NCBI RefSeq assembly: GCF_040802235.1
Contig: NC_133172.1
Location: 26,555,738-26,619,737 of the forward strand
Direction of reading: 5' to 3'
Length of the DNA: 64,000 nt
DNA from: Manis javanica
Taxonomy: Eukaryota; Chordata; Mammalia; Pholidota; Manidae
The notes beneath the pieces are model-generated. The model was not told where the DNA came from and ran no database searches. It saw nothing but the letters and a program-made list of their open reading frames with translations. Shown here one piece after another: positions 37,641 to 48,402 of this stretch (positions are counted from its first letter, which is position 1; each line of letters starts with the position of its first letter). The translations under genes were made by a program, and so were the position numbers.

Positions 37641-38140
37641 ATGTGGTACATATACACAATGGAATATTACTCAGCCATAAGAAAAAACAAATTCTACTTT
37701 TTGCAACAACATGGATGGAGCTAGAGGGTATTATGCTCAGTGAAATAAGCCAGGCAGAGAAAGACAAGCACCAAATGATTTCACTCATATGTGGAGTACA
37801 AGAACAAAGAAAATCTGAAGGAACAAAACAGCAGCAGAATCACAGAACCCAAGAATGGACTAACAGTTACCAAAGGGAAAGGGACTGGGGAGAATGGGTG
37901 GGAAGGGGGGGATAAGGGTGGGGAAAAAGAAAGGGGGCATTATGATTAGCATGTATAATGTGGGTGGGGCATGGGGAGGGCTGTGCAACACAGAGAAGAC
38001 AAGTTGTGACTCAACAGCATCTTACTACGCTGATGGACAGTTACCGTAATGGGGTATGTGTGGGGGCCCTGGTGCAGGGGGAGCCTAGTAAACATAATGT
38101 TCTTCATGTAATTGTAGATTAATGATAGCAAAATAAAAAA
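37641..38140 (+). mobile_element. 5'-truncated L1 3' end (family B)
   Basis: Starts at ATGTGGTACATATACACAAT (last ORF2 codons; open 37,643-37,915) and runs through the 3' UTR to TTAATGATAGCAAAATAAAA. It duplicates the preceding L1 end at 37,015-37,520. The 105 bp between them (37,536-37,640) are unrelated, so this is a separate insertion. The TSD is unclear because the flanks are A/T-rich. Confidence 0.88.
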
Positions 38141-38790
38141 ATATATATTTGATGAGCTAATTCATATAATCACTATTGATCATCATAAAGGAACTTGACT
38201 TTCTATTTAAATATAATAAGGTCTTCCCCAATTGTTCATAATGGAAGAATACTATCTGTCTGGCATACAATTAAGTATGTGGTAGATATGGAATAAAGGA
38301 TTCACCAAGGCCTGCCTTCTCACTCTACTACTTAGGGAAAAAAAGAAACTAATCACAAAGGACTCTGCTAAGCTTACCTTTTGCAGAGACATTTAGCAAC
38401 AAATATAGCATTTGTTTTTTCTGGGCCCGTTTATGACTATTTTTCATTTTAAAAATAGGCTTAAGACAAGAACAAAGCTAATGCAGAGTTCTGTGGCAAA
38501 AATGAACAAACATAAAAACCATAAAAAAACCGTCTTCAGTTAAAGGGAAGAAGTGTCTACTTAATGCTGAATAATGTTTATGAAAACATAAAATAGAAAG
38601 ATGATCATAAACTCTAAGTTTTTAAAAACTGTCTTATTGTATTCTAAGTGGCACACACATACACATACAATTTCATTTTAAGTGGCACACACATACACAT
38701 ACAATTTAATCAGTGGAAATGCTGAGTGCATTTTCAAAGTAGAACTCTTCTATAAGAACCATTTACTTTGTAACAGTTTTCTGAATGCAG
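38141..38790. other. No gene; 34-bp tandem duplication
   Basis: Only a direct duplication of about 34 bp (AAGTGGCACACACATACACA…) at 38,646-38,679 and 38,680-38,707 stands out. Confidence 0.6.
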
Positions 38791-39110
38791 TTTTGTGTAC
38801 ATTGTTCTTCCTAACTAGAATGTTTTCTTCTCCTCACTTTCTGAAAGTATCATCTTGAAGTCATCCTCTTGCTTTGCAAGTTTTTCCATGACTCAGCCAA
38901 AGTTCATCTTCCCTATCTCTGTCCTCCATTCTCCCTAGTATGTATCTGAGCCCTCATCACAAAGCCTTGCACCTATGTTTACATGCCATTATTCACCATT
39001 ACAGAGTCTACAAAACACCATTTGTGTTTGCTCTCACATTTTTTTCACATCTGTATTTCTTTTGTACTATTAATTTCTTAGTGCTTTTCTTTAATTGGTC
39101 ACCTTTAAAA
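38791..39110 (+). repeat. Possible L2 fragment
   Basis: Pyrimidine-rich, with phrases resembling the L2 3' region (TCTTGAAGTCATCCTC; GTCCTCCATTCTCCCTAG). The match is weak. Confidence 0.35.
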
Positions 39111-39454
39111 TTTCCAAGGAATCTCAAAATCACTCTGTGGTGAGACAGCATTAACATTGGCCACAGAGATAATCAGACAATAGTTTTCAGTTCCAGCAAA
39201 ACTCTGTTGCCTGCCAAAGGCTCACAGCCTGCCACTTGTTTTCTATTTGAGATTAGCCAGTGATGGAAAGGTGTGAGACAGACTGGCACCAAACAGACTT
39301 TCTCCTAAATGTAATCCAAAGGACTGAAAGTGAACAGGAAGAATTTTTCACTGGGTGATGATGTTACTTTATGCTATGTCTCTCAGCCATCTGAAATCTC
39401 CTGTTATTCCACCTAGGGTGAGGTTTCTAGTCTCTCACAGTTTGGAAAACAGTA
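39111..39454. other. No recognisable feature
   Basis: No open frame, repeat family or RNA gene that I can support. Confidence 0.45.
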
Positions 39455-39575
39455 TCCTGTAGACTGGGGGCTTCACTGGAGGGCAGTGACCAAGTTTTAT
39501 TCAGAGTTATATTTCTCTGTACCTGGCACATAATACAACAAACATATCTGGACAGAATAAATATTAATGTCATCA
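39455..39575 (+). repeat. L2 LINE 3' end
   Basis: AGTGACCAAGTTTTATTCAG, TTTCTCTGTACCTGGCACAT and AGAATAAATATTAATG match the L2 terminal region. Confidence 0.65.
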
Positions 39576-39699
39576 TACTATATTTAATGAGCAAATGAAA
39601 TTCACTAACTGAAATGCACCGTTTGTAGAGGTCATCAGCAATAGATGGAGAGAATTTGAACCTGTTTGGCTCTTACTTTTCCTGCATACTAAAACCTAA

Positions 39700-39769
39700 G
39701 ACATATCTAATAATAGCTGCCATATATTAAGCATTTACTACATGCATACATAAAATCATTTAATTCTTT
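39700..39769 (-). repeat. MIR SINE, part 1 (split by the composite element)
   Basis: TAATAGCTGCCATATATTAA, GCATTTACTACATGC and AATCATTTAATTC are a reversed MIR, continuing at 48,403. Its last bases form the left TSD of the composite element. Confidence 0.75.
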
Positions 39770-39777
39770 TTTTTTTT

Positions 39778-39801
39778 GAGAGGGCATCTCTCATATTTAT
39801 T
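39778..39801 (-). terminator. Poly(A) signal of the retroviral tail
   Basis: AATAAATATGAGAGATGCCC on the - strand is followed directly by the A run of the insertion. The same signal and spacing occur in copy 1 (about 7,212-7,235), so this is the real cleavage site of the source transcript. Confidence 0.8.
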
Positions 39802-39924
39802 GATCAAATGGTTGTTAACAACAATAAAATTCTGTATAGGGGGGTCAATGCTCAATGCACAATCATTAATCCATCTCAAGCCTAATTCTTGTCACTCTCC
39901 AATCTTCTCAAGCATAACGAACAA

Positions 39925-39981
39925 GTTCTTACATGGTGAACGAATTCTTACATAGTGAAAAAATTCTTACATGGTGAAGAG
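39925..39981 (-). repeat. Three 19-bp repeats in the tail's LTR-like part
   Basis: The unit TTCTTACATGGTGAACGAA (+ strand) is repeated with small changes from 39,925, 39,944 and 39,963. Copy 1 has a related run at about 7,035-7,095. Such repeats are typical of U3 enhancer regions; function here is not shown. Confidence 0.7.
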
Positions 39982-40736
39982 TACAAGCGCACTCATCACA
40001 GAAACTTTTGGTTTTGATCACGCATTATGAACTATAAAAAATCAGGTCAAATATGAATATTCATTTGATTTTTATACTTGATTTATATGTGGATCCCAAA
40101 TTTCTCCCTTTATTATTATTATTCTTTTCATTTTTAATAAAATGCTGAAGTGGTAGGTAGATGCAAGATAAAGGTAGAAAACATAGTTTAGTGCTGTAAG
40201 AGGGCAAATGTAGATGATCAGGTGTGTGCCTATGGACTAAGTATTAATCCAAACTAGACAAGGTCAGCAAAACATCCACGGATGGACAAGATTTCTCTCA
40301 AAACAGGGGGGGGGTGAGGTTCTAAGCCTCACTTCTGTTGATCCCCAATTTCTAACCTGATGGCCCCCCCTGCGACTGTGCCTGTCTTAGGTTGTTCCTC
40401 CCTTAAGGAATCTTACCCGTCTCTGGGTAACCAGTCATCTTCCGGGGCCATACAGGGAAATGTAAAGTTGGTAAGTGAGAGAGAAGCCATATTGTTTGAA
40501 AAGGTTAGCTTTTTACTTCTTTGCAGATTTATGCCCTGTGGCTTCTATGCCCAGCACTTGACTAGAGGTATCTTTACCACCTGGAGGAATTATGATACTC
40601 GGTAAATTCGATATGGGGCACGAATTCTATTTAAGGGTTGTAATTAGGAAGGAAGAAGAAAAGCTATAGAGGTAGCACATGGAAGAAAACATGGGAGGAT
40701 TGATTATTTCTTTGACATATCTTCTTGTAGAGTACC

Positions 40737-41189
40737 TTAAGCACATATAGGTTTTAAACTACTAACTAACTTGTGCTTACATATTAACATAATAGGAATA
40801 CGGTGACATAAACAAAACAAATCTATGATTACCAGCCATCTCCAGTGAAGCCAAGAAAACCATTTAGGCACCCTAGCCATTTGTGAAAATTTGTCTATGA
40901 TATGATGGATATTGTCCAACTGTACTTGAACAGTCTGAGAGAAATCAGACAAATTAAAGCAACCCATTTCTGGGATCTGTTCACATCCCATATGTTCTTT
41001 TAACCGTAGATAGTCTATAGTCATAAGATTTTGGAGTGCTACAACTTGCAACCCTCCCAACGCCTGGTTGAGTTCCAACAGTACAGATCTGGTCAAATCT
41101 GTTGTCTCACTGTATGCACATTCCAGCCTAGACATCTCCCTCCTCATTCCAAAGGCAAGTCCAGGAAATGGTGGGGTGGATGCAGCCAC
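40737..41189 (-). pseudogene. Retroviral env, transmembrane subunit remnant
   Basis: A 150-codon open frame. The first ~100 residues look like the ectodomain of a retroviral TM protein: a heptad-rich helix (ELNQALGGLQVVALQNLMTI, about residues 38-57), then a CX6CC-like disulfide loop at about 69-77 in which the first Cys of the CC pair reads Gly (CEQIPEMGC), then a second helix and a Trp-rich membrane-proximal patch (WFSWLHWRW). No fusion peptide or furin site is present, and no clean membrane anchor follows. In the family the loop links SU to TM during cell entry; here it is truncated and lacks a key cysteine. It is a fossil carried by L1 mobilisation. Confidence 0.72.
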
Positions 41190-41584
41190 AACCGCAGCAT
41201 CGTCGGGATCCCTGTGGAGGCTTTTTGATGATCATCCCCCAGCACAAGTCCTCCAGAGAGTGCTAATGCCGGAAGCTCCTCCTCATATCGTATCTTAGTT
41301 CATTTTCTGTGTAGCTAAGCTAGGCCTTGATCTTCTGCATAGAAACAAACAGACCCCTTGCCCACACTTTGACATACCCTGTATACCACTGTGTAGAACT
41401 CATTGGAGGTCAGCACACAAGAACTGCTTTTTTTTTTTTAATTAAGAGAAAGGAATATTATCAGAAAAGAGTACCTCCATAGCTCATCATCTGACACCCT
41501 TTAAGTGATCAACATTAAGGACATTTAAAGCATGCGTTGATCTTTGATTTACCAATAATTTTATCCTATCAAGGAGTAATCCTC

Positions 41585-41613
41585 TTTTCTTTCTTTCTTT
41601 CTTTCTTTTTTTT
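41585..41613 (-). repeat. A-rich tail of the L1 part ((AAAG)n plus A run)
   Basis: CTTTCTTTCTTTCTTTC followed by nine or more T on the + strand. It marks the original L1 3' end, upstream of the spacer and the retroviral tail. Confidence 0.85.
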
Positions 41614-41952
41614 TAATCTTTAATCTATACTTAGATGAAGAATACTATGTTTACTATGCTCTCCCCTATATCAGGTCCCCCCTAAAAACCACATTACGGT
41701 TACTGTCCATCAGCTTAACAAAATTTTGTAGAATCACTACTTGTCCTCTCTGTGTTGTACAGCCCACCCTCCACTTTCTCCCCACCCCCATGCATGCTAA
41801 CCTTAATGCCCCCCTGCTTCTTCCCCCCTTATCCCTCCCTGCCCACCCATCCTCCCCAGTTCCTTTCCCTTTGGTACCTGTTAGTCCATTTTTGGGTTCT
41901 GTAATTCCGCTGCTGTTTTGTTCCTTCAGTTTTTCCTTTGTTCTTATACTCC

Positions 41953-44900
41953 TCAGATGAGTGAAATCATTTGGTATTTCTGTTTCTCCGCTTGGCTTAT
42001 TTCACTGAGCATAATACTCTCCAGCTCCATCCATGTTGCTGCAAATGGTTGGATTTTTCCACTTCTTATGGCTGAGTAGTATTCCATTGTGTATATGTAC
42101 CACATCTTCTTTATCCATTCATCTACCGATGGACATTTAGGTTGCTTCCAATTCTTGGCTATTGTGAATAGTGCTGCGATAAACATAGGGGTGCACCTGT
42201 CTTTTTCAAACTTGATTGCTGCGTTCTTAGGGTAAATTCCTAGGAGTGGAATTCCTGGGTCAAATAGTAGGTCTGTTTTGAGCATTTTGATGAACCTCCA
42301 TACTGCTTTCCACAATGGTTGAACTAATTTACATTCCCACCAGCAGTGTAGGAGGGTTCCCCTTTCTCCACAGCCTCGCCAACATTTTTTGTTGTTTGTC
42401 TTTTGGATGGCAGCTATCCTTACTGGTGTGAGGTGATACCTCATTGTAGTTTTAATTTGCATTTCTCTGATAATTAGCGATATGGAACATCTTTTCATGT
42501 GTCTGTTGGCCATCTGATTTCTTTTTAAGACAACTATCTGTTCAGTTCCTCTGCCCATTTTTTAATTGGGTTATTTGTTTTTTGTTTGTTGAGGCGTGTG
42601 AGCTCTTTATATATTCTGGACGTCAAGCCTTTATCAGATCTCTCATTTTCAAATATATTTTCCCATACTGTAGGGTTCCTTTTTGTTCTGTTGATGGTGT
42701 CTTTCGCTTTACAGAAGCTTTTCAGCTTAATGTAGTCCCACTTGCTCATTTTTGCTGTTGTTTTCCTTGCCCGTGGAGATATGTTCAACAAGAGGTCACT
42801 CATGTTTATGTCTAAGAGGTTTTTGCCTACGTTTTTTTCCAAGAGTTTAATGGTTTCATGACTTACATTCAGGTCTTTGATCCATTTTGAGTTTACCTTT
42901 GTATGTGGGGTTAGACAATGGTCCAGTTTCATTCTCCTACATGTAGCTGTCCAGTTTTGCCAGCACCATCTGTTGAAGAGACTGTCATTTTGCCATTGTA
43001 TGTCCATGGCTCCTTTATCAAATATTAATTGACCATATATGTTTGGGTTAACTTCTGGAGTCTCTAATCTGTTCCACTGGTCTGTGGCTCTGTTCTTGTG
43101 CCAGTACCAGATTGTCTTGATTACTATGGCTTTGTAGTAGAGCTTGAAGTTGGGGAGTGAGATCCCCCCTACTTTATTCTTCTTTCGCAGGATTGCTTTG
43201 GCTATTCGGGGTCTTTGGTGTTTCCATGTGAATTTTTGAATTATTTGTTCCAATTCATTGAAGAATGTTGCTGGTAATTTGAGAGGGATTGCATCAAATC
43301 TCTATATTGCTTTCGGCAGGAAGGCCATTTTGACGATATTAATTCTTCCTAGCCATGAGCATGGGATGAGTTTCCATTTATTAGTTTCCACTTTAATTTC
43401 TCTTAAGAGTGACTTGTAGTTTTCAGAGTATAAGTCTTTCACTTCTTTGGTTAGGTTTATTCCTAGGTATTTTATTCTTCTTGATGCAATGGTGAATGGA
43501 ATTGTTTTCCTGATTTCTCTTTCTATTGGTTCATTGTAAGTGTACAGGAAAGCTACAGATTTCTGTGTGTTAACTTTATATCCTACAACTTTGCTGTATT
43601 CCGAAATCAGTTCTAGTAGTTTTGGAGTGGAGTCTTTAGGGTTTTTTATGTACAATACCATATCATCTGCAAATAGTGACAGTTTAACTTCTTCTTTTCC
43701 AATCTGGATTCCTTGTATTTCTTTGTTTTGTCTGATTGCCGTGGCTAGGACCTCCAGTACTATGTTAAATAACAGTGGGGAGAGTGGGCATCCCTGTCCG
43801 GTTCCCGATCTCAGAGGAAATGCTTTCAGCTTCTTGCTGTTCAGTATAATGCTGGCTGTGGGTTTATTATATACGGCCTTTATTATGTTGAGGTACTTCC
43901 CCTCTATTCCCATTTTGCTGAGAGTTTTTATCATAAATAGATGTTGAATTTTGTCAAATGCTTTTTCAGCATCTATGGAGATGATCATGTGGTTTTTGTC
44001 TTTCTTTTTGTTGATGTGGTAGATGATGTTGATGGATTTTCGAATGTTGTACCATCCTTGCATCCCCAGGATGAAACCCACTTCGTCATGGTGTATGATC
44101 CTTTTGATATACTGTTGAATTCTGTTTGCTAATATTTTATTGAGTATTTTTGCATCTACATTCATCAGGGATATTGGTCTGTAATTTTCTTTTTTGGTGG
44201 GGTCTTTGCCTGGTTTTGGTATTAGGGTGATGTTGGCTTCATAGAATGAGTTTGGAAGTATTCCTCCTATTCTGTTTTTTGGAAAACTTCAAGGAGAATG
44301 GGTATTATGTCTTCTCTGTGTGTCTAATAAAATTCCGAGGTAAATCTGTCCGGCCCCGGGGTTTTATTGTTGGGTAGTTTTTTGATTACCGTTTCAATTT
44401 CTTTGCTCGTAATTGGTTTGTTTAACTTTTGTGTTTCTTCCTTGGTCAGTCTTGGGAGGTTGTATTTCTCTAGGAAGTTGTCCATTTCTTCTAGGTTTTC
44501 CAGCTTGTTGGCATATAGGTTTTCATAGTAGTCTTTAATAATTCTTTGTATTTCTGTGGAGTCTGTCGTGATTTTTCCATTCTCATTTCTGATTATGTTG
44601 ATTTGTGTTGATTCTCTTTTTCTCTTAATAAGTTTGGCTAGAGGCTTATCTATTTTGTTTATTTTTCTCGAAGAACCAGCTCTTGGTTTCATTGATTTTT
44701 GCTATTGTTTTATTCTTCTCAATTTTGTTTATTTCTTCTCTGATCTTTATTATGTCCCTCCTTCTGCTGACCTTAGGCCTCATTTGTTCTTCTTTTTCCA
44801 GTGTCGATAATTGTGATGTTAGACTATTCATTTGGGATTGTTCTTCCTTCTTCAAGTGTGCCTGGATTGCTATATACTTTCCTCTTAAGACTGCTTTCGC

Positions 44901-45738
44901 TGCGTCCCACAGAAGTTGGGGCTTTGTGTTGTTGTTGTCATTTGTTTCTATATATTCCTTTATCTCTATTTTGATTTGTTCATAGATACATTGATTATTT
45001 AATAGCATGTTGTTAAGCCTCCATGTGTTTGTGAGCCTTTTTGTTTTCGTTGTAGAATTTATTTCTACTTTTATACATTTCAATATTTTGGTATTTACTG
45101 AGGCTCTTTTTGTGAGCTATTATGTGGTCTATTCTGGAGAATGTTCCATGTGCACTTGAGAAGAATGTATATCCTGTTGCTTTTGGATGTAGAGTTCTAT
45201 AGATGTCTATTAGGTCCATCTGTTCTAGTGTGTACTTCAGTGCCTGTGTGTCCTTACTTATTTTCTGCCCGGTGGATCTATCCTTTGGGGTGAGTGGTGT
45301 GTTGAAGTCTCGTAAAATGAATGCATTGCAGTCTATTTCCCTCTTTAGTTCTGTTAGTATTTGTTTCACATATGCTGTTGCTCCTGTGTTGGGTGCACAT
45401 ATATTTAGAATGGTTATATCCTCTTGTTGGACTGAGCCCTTTATCATTATGTAGTGTCCTTCTTCATCTCTTGTTACTTTCTTTGTTTTGCAGTCTATTT
45501 TGTCTGATATTAGTACTGCAACCCCTGCTTTCTTCTCTCTGTTGTTTCCCTGAAATATGTTTTTCCATCCCTTGACTTTTAGTCTGTGCTTGTCTTTAGG
45601 TTTGAGGTGAGTCTCTTGTAAGCAGCATATAGATGGGTCTTGCTTTTTTATCCATTCTGTTACTCTGTGTCTTTTGATTGGTGCATTAAGTCCATTTACA
45701 TTTAGGGTGACTATTGAGATATATGTACTTATCGCCAT
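41953..45738 (-). pseudogene. L1 ORF2 of the composite element, near-complete
   Basis: The start ATG is at 45,738. Open pieces cover almost the whole protein: 45,765-45,013 (endonuclease, LNVNGLNAPIKRHRVTEWIK), 45,083-44,646 (linker), 44,692-44,324 ([12 protein letters not shown]), 44,165-43,302 (287 codons; RT with [12 protein letters not shown] and FADDM), 43,253-42,534 (thumb and C-terminal part) and 42,558-41,953 (Cys-rich CX3C…HX4C element, [14 protein letters not shown], and a proper end, [13 protein letters not shown]). About five frameshifts separate the pieces. This is the best-preserved ORF2 in the window but is not functional as it stands. Confidence 0.94.
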
Positions 45739-46087
45739 TGCATGCTTTAAGTTCGTGGTTACCAAAGGTTCAAGGTTAGCTTCTTTAGTATTTTACTGCC
45801 TAACTTAGCTCGCTATTGAGCTGTTATATACACTGTCTGGGGATTCTTTTCTTCTCCCCCTTCTTATTCCTCCTCCTCCATTCTTCATATGTTGTGTGTT
45901 TTGTTCTGTGCTCTTTTTAGGAGTGCTCCCATCTAGAGTAGTCAATGCAGGATGCCCTGTACAGGTGGTGGTTTCTGGGAGGCAGATTCCCTCAACTTTT
46001 GCTTGTCTGGGAATTGTTTAATTCCTCCTTCATATTTAAATGATATTCATGCTGGATACAGTAGTCTTGGTTCGAGGCCCTTCTGTT

Positions 46088-46795
46088 TCATTGCATTAAG
46101 TATATCATGCAATTCCCTTCTGGCCTGTAGGGTTTCTGTTGAGAAGTCTGATCATAGCCTGATGGGTTTTCCTTTATAGGTAACCTTTTTATTCTCTCTG
46201 GCTGCCTTAAATCTCTGTCCTTGTCTTTGATCTTTGCCATTTTATTTATTATGTGTCTTGGTGTTGTCCTCCTTGGATCCTTTCTGTTGGGGGTTCTGTG
46301 TAATTGCGTGGTCTGTTTGATTATTTCCTCCCCCAGTTTGGGGAAGTTTTCAGCAATTATTTCTTCAAAGAGACTTTCTATCCCTTTTCCTCTTTCTTCT
46401 TCTTCTGGTACCCCTATAATATGAATATTATTCCTTTTGGATTGGTCACATAGTTCTCTTAGTATTGTTTCATTCCTGGAGATCCTTTTATCTCTCTCCA
46501 TGTCAGCTTCTATACATTCCTGTTCTCTGGTTTCTATTCCTTCAATGGCCTCTTGCATCTTATCCATTCTGCTTATAAATCCTTCCAGGGATTGTTTCAC
46601 TTCTGTGATCTCCTTCCTGACATCTGTGATCTCCCTCCGGACTTCATCCCATTGCTCTTGCATTTTTCTCTGCATCTCTGTCAGCATGTTCATGATTTTT
46701 ATTTTGAATTCTTTTTCAGGAGGACTGGTTAGGTCTGTCTCCTTCTCAGGGGCTGTCTCTGTGATCTTTGTTTGCCTGTAGTTTTGCCTTTTCAT
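46088..46795 (-). pseudogene. L1 ORF1 of the composite element
   Basis: A 235-codon frame from the ATG at 46,795. Residues ~1-45 are polar, ~46-110 a heptad coiled coil (RREITDVRKEITEVKQSLEG), then the RRM-like block (ILRELCDQSKRNNIHIIGVP). Around codon 198 a small deletion shifts the frame and replaces the C-terminal domain with 37 unrelated residues ending GNCMIYLMQ. Mammalian ORF1p is usually about 330-380 residues, so the nucleic-acid-binding CTD is missing. Confidence 0.9.
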
Positions 46796-47129
46796 GGTGA
46801 TAGAGATAGTTTGCAGAGCTGGTAAGAGTGACCGCTGGAAGAGCTTCCCTTCTTGTTGGTTTGTGGCCTTCCTCTCCTGGGAGGATAGCTACCTCTAGTG
46901 GCTTATGCTTGTCAGCTGTGCGCAGGCAGGGCTTCTGCTACCTGCCCATTTGCTATGCAGTTTATCTCCACTGTTGCTGTGGGCATGGTCTGGCTGGGGC
47001 TGCTCCTCCATAATGGTGGCGCCCCATTGGAGGGGGAGCGTCCGGGAATCTATTTATCTCTGTAAGGGGCCTCTGTGCTCCCTGTTGCCCAGGGGGTTAG
47101 AGTGCTCAGGGATCCCCAGATTCCCTGCC

Positions 47130-48160
47130 TCTGGACTAAGTGTCCCACCCTGCCCCTTTAAGACTTCTAAAAAGCACTCTCCAAACCAAAACAACAACAG
47201 CAACAACGAAAGAGGAAAAAGAAAAAAGAAAAAAGGAAAAAACTCACAATTTTCATTGTCCTCAGGTGCCGGTCCCAGGCACCCGCTCACCAGTCCTGCT
47301 GCCCTGCCTCCCTAGCAACGGGGTCCCTGTCCCTTCAAGGCTTCCGAAAAGCACCCACCAAAAAAAAAAAAAAAAAGGGAAAAACGCGCGATATCGTTTA
47401 TCCTCAGGCGCCGGTCCCAGGCACCTGCCCACTGGTCATGCGGCCCTGCATCCCTAGCACTGGGGTGTCCATCCCTCCAAGGCCTCCAAAAAACACTCTC
47501 CAAAAAAAAAGGGAAAAACACGCGAACCTCTCCATCCCCAGGTGCCGGTCCCAGGCACCTGCTCACCAGCCCTGCCGCCCTGCCTCCCTGGCACTGGAGT
47601 CCCTGTCCCCCTAAGGCCTCCAAAAAGCACTCGCCAATAAGAAAAAAAAAGGGAGAAACGCGCAATTTTCTTTGTCCTCAGGCGCTGGTCCCAGGCACCC
47701 ACCCAACAGTCTTGCTGCCCTGCCTCCCTGGTATTGGGGTCCCTGTCCATCCAAGGCTTCCAAAAAGCACTCGCCAAAAAAAGAAAAGGGAAAAACGCAT
47801 GATTTTCTTTTGTCCTCAGGTGCCGGCCCCAGGCCCCCGCCCACCGGTTCCGCCGCCCTGCCTCCCTAGTATTGGAAAAAACGCGCAATTTTCTTTTTCC
47901 CCAGGCGCCCGTCTCAGGCACCCGCTCACCAGTCTTGCTGCACTCTTTCGCTGGTATTGGGGTCCCTGTCCCTTTAAGTCTTCCAAAAAGCACTCGCCAA
48001 AAAGAAAAAAGAAGAGGAAAAACGCGCAATTTTCTCCGTACTCAGGCGCCGGTCTCAGGCACCCACCCACCGGTCCCGCTGCCCTGCCACCCTAGCACAG
48101 GGGTCCCTGTCCCTTTAAGGCTTCCAAAAAGCACTCGCCAAAAAAAAGAAACCCTACGGT
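47130..48160 (-). repeat. Tandem array of ~140-bp L1 5' UTR monomers
   Basis: The anchor AAAAAGCACTCGCC (with variants) recurs near 47,169, 47,347, 47,488, 47,622, 47,762, 47,984 and 48,126. Spacings are mostly 134-142 bp; one is longer (178) and one (222) hides a partly deleted unit at about 47,875. Each unit has a poly(A)-like run, a CGCG box, GGTGCCGGTCCCAGGCACC and a pyrimidine run. There are about seven full units and one partial. Long frames across it (for example 47,454-48,029) are products of the repeat. Confidence 0.85.
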
Positions 48161-48379
48161 TTCTTTCCACCCGCCGGGAGCCAGGGGGAGGGGCGCTCAG
48201 GTCCCGCCGGGCCAGGGATTGTATCTTACCCCCTTCGCAAGGCGCTGGGTTCTTGCATGTGTGGATGTGGTCTGGATGTTGTCCTGTGTCCTCTGGTCTC
48301 TATTTTAGGATGAGTTTTCTTTGTTATATTTTCATATATCTATGTGTTTTTGGGAGGAGATTTCCACTGCTCTACTCAC

Positions 48380-48402
48380 GCCGCCATCTTGGCTCCGCCC
48401 CC
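48380..48402 (-). promoter_or_regulatory. YY1-type initiation site at L1 5' end
   Basis: CCAAGATGGCGGC within the first 25 bases of the element, directly next to the TSD. In human L1 a YY1 site at the same place directs accurate initiation; the same role is inferred here. Confidence 0.7.

Larger units (their letters stand above)
39770..41441 (-). repeat. Retroviral env/LTR tail, copy 3 (longest)
   Basis: In the - direction it holds an env transmembrane remnant (41,189-40,737), a non-coding stretch, a purine run (AAAGGGAGAAATTTGGGATC, about 40,118-40,099) that could be a polypurine tract and LTR start, and three 19-bp repeats (39,925-39,981). AATAAA lies at about 39,801-39,796, some 16 bases before the poly(A). 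The structure fits the 3' end of a polyadenylated retroviral transcript (env-PPT-U3-R). The family is not identified. Confidence 0.72.
46796..48402 (-). promoter_or_regulatory. L1 5' UTR with internal promoter and tandem monomers
   Basis: A 1.6-kb 5' UTR. It begins GGGGGCGGAGCCAAGATGGC at 48,402, which contains a YY1-type site (AAGATGGC) at the position where primate L1s carry theirs. It then includes a CpG-containing array of ~140-bp units at 47,130-48,160 and a unique segment before ORF1. L1 promoters are internal, so this is the expected start of transcription. Retained CpGs (CGCGCAATTTTC in several units) suggest moderate age. Confidence 0.82.

Noticed and set aside
43540-43947. 135-codon + strand frame, and similar frames at 44,683-44,985 and 46,437-46,781
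   Set aside because: Antisense shadows of the L1 ORF2 and ORF1 on the - strand.
46088-46795. ORF1 as an intact protein, because the frame is long and ends the same way as the ORF1 at 43-525
   Set aside because: Compared with family B sequence, both copies carry different small indels (net +2 and net -1) that happen to lead into the same wrong frame; the C-terminal domain is missing in both.
47130-48160. Regularly spaced repeats, considered as a CRISPR array
   Set aside because: The ~140-bp units are similar throughout, with no unique spacers, and lie in a mammalian L1 promoter.
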